Shown here: piece after piece, positions 61,015 through 64,000 of the stretch
How the letters are laid out: the number at the start of each line of letters is the position of its first letter
Position numbering within the stretch: the stretch's first letter is position 1
Assembly: GCA_000727475.1 (NCBI GenBank)
Contig: KL647305.1
Span: 1,027,406-1,091,405 of the forward strand
Source: Sarcocystis neurona
Taxonomy: Eukaryota; Apicomplexa; Conoidasida; Eucoccidiorida; Sarcocystidae
Length of the DNA: 64,000 nt
Direction of reading: 5' to 3'
The notes under the pieces: generated by a model
Database searches by the model: none
Told to the model about the DNA's origin: nothing
The model's input: the letters and a program-made list of their open reading frames with translations, nothing else
Translations under genes and position numbers: made by a program

Positions 61015-62643
61015 GCATATGTGTGTGTACAAAGGTACGCAAGTATGTATGAGACTGAGTGCATATTGACGGAAACACGTACGCAGAAAGAAGAAGAAGC
61101 GGATATCTGCTTGTGAAAATAACGGAATTGAAACAGCCGTGGATGTTAAGAAGGCGGTTCTTACTCTCGAGTCTGCCGCTCTCGCGAACGCAATGCCTGC
61201 AACAGAACGCCAAGTGAACAGACACTCACTTCGATCTACACACACAAGTAGGATATACACACATTTCTTATACGTGTATATGAATGGAGGTAGTCCCGCA
61301 GCCACGAAGTCATGTATATACATGTGTATATAGAGAGCTATATGTATCTTACATCAAGTGTCGAGAGACGTGCAAACGTACATGTGCACGTGCATCATCC
61401 CTACATACATACACGTACATACATATATATATATATATATATATAGCAAACGTGCATGGTCGATAAGGAAAGAGTGAAGTACGTTGGTGTGTCGGACGTG
61501 CCGTGGCGTATCCGTAAGGAACAAATATCTTCAAACATTCTTAGAAAGAAACACAGAGAGTCCACACAGCCCCCAGGCGGTGCTTGACTACACAGACATA
61601 TATATATATATAAACGAGCGCATACGTGTGTAAGGGCGTGTATATATATAAATATACGTACGCTTGTACACCCTCCCTAGCAAACGTGCAGACGTCTATA
61701 CGTATTCTGAACACACCTACACACGTAGGCATGGGCGCAGATGCGTTTAGACTACGGTATAGGTATGCGCGCACGTATATATATATATACATTGTTTACT
61801 GGTATACTAATGCATGGGTAAACATATCTGTACGTATGCAGAGGGGACGAGAGCGTCGATGTGCAGACGTATACACACACAGGCCTGTTTTCACGTCCAC
61901 AGGCGGCAGCGGTAGCATACGTACACACGCACGTATACATAAATACATACATGAGTAAGTACAGACATATATATATATATATACACGTGCATACACGTAT
62001 ATCTATGTATATATGTAAGTACGTAAGTCTGCGTATCTGGCGTCGGCGCGCGTGGGTATACTGACAACTGGGTATCTGCGTACTTTCATCACACACGCAA
62101 AAGACGTATACTGCCGCCATGTTGGGTCGCAGCAGCTCCCGGGTCGGCGTTTATGTTGGCACAGGCGTCGCGCATGCTCACACAGGCGTATTTATCCGCA
62201 CACCTCCCTGTGACGCCCCTCCACAGGTGGCTCTCCTTCTCCGTTCCCGTATTGCCCTTCTGTCAATTTCTTTCTGTCTGTCTCTCCTGCTCCCTGTGGC
62301 TCTCTGTTCACTACATACATGGACAGCTACACGTGGAAACGTCAATCACCGGGGAATTCTGCAAGCACCGTCCCAGAAATATATATATATATATGTATAC
62401 GACCATATACATATATATGTATATATGTATATATATGTAACTGTAGATGTAGAGACGTACACATGTACGTAGCTGTGTCTACCTACACGTATGGACCCCT
62501 TTCCGTACCCCCAGTTTTTCACTGCGTCTCTATAGCTCGCTTGCTTCTCTCTATGAACCCGGAGAAACACATACAAATGAGTGACCCAGGCCTTCAACAC
62601 TTACCAACTGCTTCCCACAATTAAAGAACGGCCGTAGGAGCAT
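39389..62643 (-). CDS. SepSecS: SepSecS, O-phosphoseryl-tRNA(Sec):Sec-tRNA synthase, 14 exons
   Basis: This PLP enzyme converts phosphoseryl-tRNA(Sec) and selenophosphate to selenocysteinyl-tRNA(Sec), the last step of Sec synthesis. Exons in order: 62643-62605, 61196-61165, 59879-59793, 57953-57852, 54392-54287, 52925-52772, 50900-50829, 48419-48319, 46927-46844, 45371-45274, 43384-43299, 42838-42749, 42052-40625, 39516-39389. All junctions are GT..AG and in phase; total 2,607 nt, 868 aa. Diagnostic blocks appear in family order: [70 protein letters not shown] (Lys275, equivalent to human Lys284 that binds PLP), [26 protein letters not shown] and the C-terminal helix. The family is usually about 500 aa; two exon 13 insertions supply most of the excess. 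Exon 1 is the least certain part. Confidence 0.93.
40625..42052 (-). CDS. SepSecS: SepSecS exon 13 with two large low-complexity insertions
   Basis: This 1,428-nt exon encodes about 476 residues. Three conserved blocks frame two insertions. [17 protein letters not shown] opens it. A Gln/Glu-rich insertion of about 105 residues follows. Then comes [18 protein letters not shown] Ser/Ala/Thr-rich insertion of about 285 residues precedes [16 protein letters not shown] and YCTVAVAIG. The frame is open throughout, and CAG polarity is on the sense strand, as in other exons. The acceptor TTCACTCGGACAG and donor ATTG|GTAAAT fit phases 1 and 1. Intron-like removal of the insertions cannot be excluded without RNA evidence. 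Confidence 0.9.
42749..42838 (-). CDS. SepSecS: SepSecS exon 12
   Basis: The exon encodes [20 protein letters not shown] and then ELRHTCSRL, matching the G..LL.ERKE helix. The acceptor is GTTGTGTTTGCAG and the donor CTCG|GTAAGA. Phase is 1 at both ends. Confidence 0.95.
43299..43384 (-). CDS. SepSecS: SepSecS exon 11: YPGRASASP motif
   Basis: The exon encodes [20 protein letters not shown] and then LFITLLQMG. The acceptor is CCACTCGTGCAG. The donor ATGG|GTTCGT is poor but is the only one that keeps frame with exon 12. Phase runs 2 to 1. Confidence 0.95.
43620..44105. repeat. Dense (TA)n and (TATG)n microsatellites in SepSecS intron 10
   Basis: Repeated blocks of alternating TA joined by ACGTAC-like spacers occur at 43.62-44.1 kb within the intron between exons 10 and 11. 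A similar cluster lies at 42.9-43.25 kb in the next intron. They create Tyr/Ile-rich false frames on both strands. Confidence 0.9.
44865..45095. repeat. CTT-rich tract (+), purine-rich in the SepSecS sense strand
   Basis: This is a nearly pure pyrimidine run on + within SepSecS intron 10. Read on -, it gives Lys/Glu/Arg-rich false frames such as 44943-45266. The flanking exons 10 and 11 join in phase without it, so it is intronic. Confidence 0.85.
45274..45371 (-). CDS. SepSecS: SepSecS exon 10: PLP-binding lysine
   Basis: The exon encodes [20 protein letters not shown] followed by ALICSADP. The lysine in STDKNF is the residue that forms the internal aldimine with PLP. The acceptor is GCTTCCCGCATCAG and the donor CCAGA|GTGAGC. 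Phase runs 0 to 2 and joins exon 11 through an Asp codon. Confidence 0.97.
46844..46927 (-). CDS. SepSecS: SepSecS exon 9: [10 protein letters not shown] motif
   Basis: The exon has exactly 28 codons, phase 0 to 0, between TTGTCCCCGCAG and GAGCAG|GTAATT. It contains [12 protein letters not shown], the signature strand that precedes the PLP lysine, and ends with HRIEQ. Confidence 0.97.
47460..47615. repeat. Tetranucleotide repeats in SepSecS intron 8
   Basis: (TCTA)n followed by (TA)n and (CATA)n runs lie between exons 8 and 9, with no coding content. Confidence 0.85.
48319..48419 (-). CDS. SepSecS: SepSecS exon 8: STTSTFAPR block
   Basis: The exon encodes [20 protein letters not shown] and then [13 protein letters not shown]. 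The acceptor is CTGCTGCAG and the donor CCAAG|GTAACA. Phase runs 1 to 0. The intron before it contains the assembly gap. Confidence 0.96.
49000..49474. other. Assembly gap (475 N)
   Basis: This is a run of N flanked on both sides by (TA)n, inside SepSecS intron 7 between exons 7 and 8. Exon phases across it agree (1 to 1), so no coding exon need be missing. The true gap length is unknown. Confidence 0.99.
49500..50520. repeat. Degenerate AGACAGATA satellite in SepSecS intron 7
   Basis: Higher-order copies of about 100-120 bp are built from AGACAGATACAGGAATA, AGATATAAATATAGACAGAT and ACATACACATAGACAGA segments. They recur across the kilobase right of the gap, and similar sequence lies at 48.5-48.97 kb on its other side. 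The minus strand is open through it as Ser/Val/Tyr/Ile repeats, which is not protein-coding. Confidence 0.85.
50829..50900 (-). CDS. SepSecS: SepSecS exon 7
   Basis: This 72-nt exon encodes [20 protein letters not shown] and then SAI, between CTGCTGTTGCAG and GACG|GTGAGG. Phase is 1 at both ends. Confidence 0.95.
51600..52745. repeat. Kilobase-scale polypurine/polypyrimidine tract, SepSecS intron 6
   Basis: This stretch is strongly purine-rich on + (GA, GAAG, GGAG), so pyrimidine-rich in the SepSecS transcript. It begins just after the exon 6 donor. It generates mutually overlapping false ORFs of 150-310 codons on both strands. Confidence 0.85.
52772..52925 (-). CDS. SepSecS: SepSecS exon 6: VVP..TGM..TLRH block
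   Basis: The exon encodes [39 protein letters not shown] and CVKSIYHAG. The acceptor is TTCTTTTTCGCAG; the donor GCCG|GTGGGA is weak but fits phase 1. Confidence 0.97.
54287..54392 (-). CDS. SepSecS: SepSecS exon 5: P-loop region PQPKAPGSS
   Basis: The exon encodes [20 protein letters not shown] and then [12 protein letters not shown], matching the QPKA.GSSL block. The acceptor is ATCTTTCTTTCAG and the donor AAA|GTAAGT. Phase runs 2 to 0. Confidence 0.96.
54405..55640. repeat. Kilobase-scale polypurine/polypyrimidine tract, SepSecS intron 4
   Basis: This has the same character as the tract in intron 6 and ends just upstream of the exon 5 acceptor in transcript order. The longest false frame is 507 codons on the minus strand (54283-55806). 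That frame overlaps exon 5 in a different reading frame, which shows it is not the real protein. Confidence 0.85.
56958..57190. repeat. Tandem duplication, 126 bp unit
   Basis: Copies start at about 56958 and 57084. They share TGTATTTATACT, ATGTATATCCGT, CTAGCATATAC and GCAGAATACT in order, with about one change per ten bases. They lie in SepSecS intron 4. Confidence 0.8.
57852..57953 (-). CDS. SepSecS: SepSecS exon 4: GVGEREGR motif
   Basis: The exon carries [16 protein letters not shown] and then [12 protein letters not shown], the most diagnostic N-terminal signature, in the active-site and phosphate-binding loop region. The acceptor is a long pyrimidine tract ending GCGTAG; the donor is GGCAG|GTGACG. 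Phase is 2 at both ends. Confidence 0.96.
57955..58545. repeat. Polypurine/polypyrimidine tract, SepSecS intron 3
   Basis: This is purine-rich on +, so pyrimidine-rich in the transcript, and lies directly upstream of the exon 4 acceptor. It serves as an exceptionally long polypyrimidine tract and also produces false ORFs on both strands. Confidence 0.8.
58551..58668. repeat. Nearly perfect tandem duplication, 60 bp unit
   Basis: Copies at 58551-58610 and 58611-58668 share ACGGGGTTCTTCAACGAAGA and ACGCATACTGTGGCAG, with two clear substitutions before the copies diverge at the end. They lie in SepSecS intron 3. The unit is a multiple of three, so minus-strand frames repeat a 20-residue segment, but family motifs and phases place it outside the coding sequence. 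Confidence 0.92.
59793..59879 (-). CDS. SepSecS: SepSecS exon 3
   Basis: The exon encodes [14 protein letters not shown] followed by [15 protein letters not shown], the family block just before the [10 protein letters not shown] motif. The acceptor is TTTGCGTCGTTAG and the donor GG|GTAAGA. Phase is 2 at both ends. Confidence 0.88.
60960..61020. repeat. (TA)n microsatellite in SepSecS intron 2
   Basis: This is an uninterrupted alternating TA run with a few ACATA joins. A similar run lies at 61420-61445 in intron 1. Confidence 0.9.
61165..61196 (-). CDS. SepSecS: SepSecS exon 2 (32 nt)
   Basis: A micro-exon between TTCTGTTGCAG and GA|GTAAGA encodes [10 protein letters not shown] and enters the helix that precedes the EGWDD block. 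Phase runs 0 to 2 and completes a Glu codon with exon 3. The basic character matches the N-terminal tRNA-contacting helix region of the family. Confidence 0.65.
62605..62643 (-). CDS. SepSecS: SepSecS exon 1 (tentative start)
   Basis: ATG at 62643 (minus sense) begins [13 protein letters not shown] and ends at an excellent donor, TTG|GTAAGT. Phase 0 fits exon 2, and the length is close to the weakly conserved N-terminus of the family. No sequence similarity proves it; another upstream exon could replace it. Confidence 0.4.
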
Positions 62644-64000
62644 GTGCAGTGATAGTCAGAAAAGGAGAGGAAAAGAAAGATAGCGAGCCACCTCTGGACA
62701 ACGACGACAAGTTTGCTGCGGAAAAGAGAGCGGCCGAACTCAGGCCAGCAGCAGTTTCCGCTTCGGCACATAACCACCCACATATATATGTATGTGCGCG
62801 TCTTTTCCACTCGTCCGCAATCGTAAGCAAAAACATGCTGTATATACGTCTATGTATACACAGATACATAACTATATTCTATTAGATTTTGCATGTATCC
62901 ACATATACGAACGCGTCGTTTGTAGTGGCCACTTGATCAGCTGAATGAAGCCTTGTGGAATCCGCAGCAGCGAAATACACACGCGTACGTATATGATATA
63001 TGAAGTACATAGGTCTGCCTCGACGCATATATCCCTGCACACACGCGGTCTGGAAGGAGAAGTTTCCGCGTTTCACGCGTGCGCTTAGACGCACATTCTC
63101 GTACTTCCATGTAAATAGACGTAAACACAGATACACGAACATATACGTATGTATACAAACATGAGCATACACACGTGCACACCTATAATATATATATATA
63201 TATATATAGACGGGAATGTTGCTCTACATGTGTACAGACGTAGGTATGCTTGTGTAGATGCACGCACATTCGACTCGATATTAAGGGCTGACCGAGCACA
63301 AAGTCCTCTATACACGTCTGCGCAGAGATACTGACGCCTGGATCTGTACCTTTAGTCATATACGTACATATCTATCTATCTACCTACATGTACATATATA
63401 TATATATATATGTTTGTGGCATACTCTTGGATTAAATGACATCTACGTAAGTTGGTTTACCTCTCTCTTTCTATATATAATTATATATATACATATTTTT
63501 AATATATATATATATATATAGTCACGTTTGTGGCATATTGGTGGACGTATGAAGTATAAATTGAATGTTGAAATTCATATATATATATATATTTATACGT
63601 TAGTGGACGTAGGAGTCTGTGGACGCTTGGGCACAAAAATGTGCGCGTCCCCATATGCATATACGTTTGTATTCAAGAGGGCGGCACAGAGGAATAGCAG
63701 TAGGCGCATGCACTCCCAGGCACGAAGACGAGAGCGTCAGGTACCACCAACTCACACACATACATACAGTATCTATTCATGTATATTGCGACTGCACTAG
63801 TGTACACACATGTGGATGATAGATATGTATAGACGCAGAGGAAATTGCGTCTTCACTACATACGTATATAGGATGGGTATGTACGACCGCAGAGAAAACC
63901 GAGTCTTCACTATTTGCTGGCTTTCAGTATGCAGGTGATGCCTCAGCGGTAGTTGTATGTGCATGCGCGCCCACGTGCGCGCTTACACGCATACGTTTGT
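62644..64000. other. Upstream flank of SepSecS, no gene seen
   Basis: The flank is AT microsatellites (63190-63210, 63385-63410, 63470-63520) in ordinary sequence, with no frame above 100 codons. Promoter and 5' untranslated sequences of SepSecS should lie here if exon 1 is right. No specific element can be named. Confidence 0.4.

Noticed and set aside
1..64000. Telomere-like AGGGTTT arrays, LTR retrotransposons, CRISPR or viral genes
   Set aside because: No array of telomere-type units, long terminal repeats with reverse transcriptase or integrase motifs, spacer arrays or viral signatures were found on reading both strands.

Overview
The window looks like nuclear DNA of a coccidian apicomplexan, most probably an Eimeria-type genome. 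The basis is: long CAG-rich exons giving poly-Gln, poly-Ala and poly-Ser runs; many (TA)n, (TG)n and (TATG)n microsatellites; small GT..AG exons scattered over many kilobases; and a selenocysteine-synthesis gene next to a CaMK-type kinase. No bacterial operon, rRNA, CRISPR array or credible tRNA gene was seen. Species assignment is inference.

Two genes can be reconstructed exon by exon. They are convergent, with 3' ends about 4.5 kb apart. (1) On the + strand, about 14.67-34.85 kb, ten exons encode a low-complexity N-terminus, a pleckstrin-homology (PH)-like segment, a complete CaMK-family kinase domain and a tail of about 2,950 residues rich in Gln, Ala and Ser (about 3,740 aa in all). PH directly before the kinase recalls apicomplexan PK2. 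(2) On the - strand, 62.64 to 39.39 kb, fourteen exons encode O-phosphoseryl-tRNA(Sec):selenocysteinyl-tRNA synthase (SepSecS), which makes Sec-tRNA(Sec) from phosphoseryl-tRNA(Sec) and selenophosphate. All exon phases agree and the model is 2,607 nt (868 aa). The excess over the usual size of about 500 aa lies mainly in two insertions in exon 13. Introns make up about 89 % of this locus and include an assembly gap (49000-49474).

Region by region: 1-2.85 kb is microsatellite-rich with no confident gene. 2.85-3.74 kb is a charged coiled-coil exon (+). 3.9-8.5 kb is mostly non-coding with two local duplications. 8.6-14.4 kb is GC- and triplet-rich, open in many frames on both strands, and probably holds exons of one or more unresolved genes. 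14.7-34.8 kb is the kinase gene. 34.8-39.4 kb is the spacer between the convergent genes, microsatellite-poor from 36.4 kb. 39.4-62.6 kb is SepSecS. 62.6-64 kb has nothing recognisable.

A recurring caution: triplet and polypyrimidine tracts keep many frames open, so introns and opposite strands are full of long false ORFs. I accepted exons only where conserved family motifs, splice sites and phases agreed, or where a frame stays open over kilobases. No functional link between the two main genes is evident.
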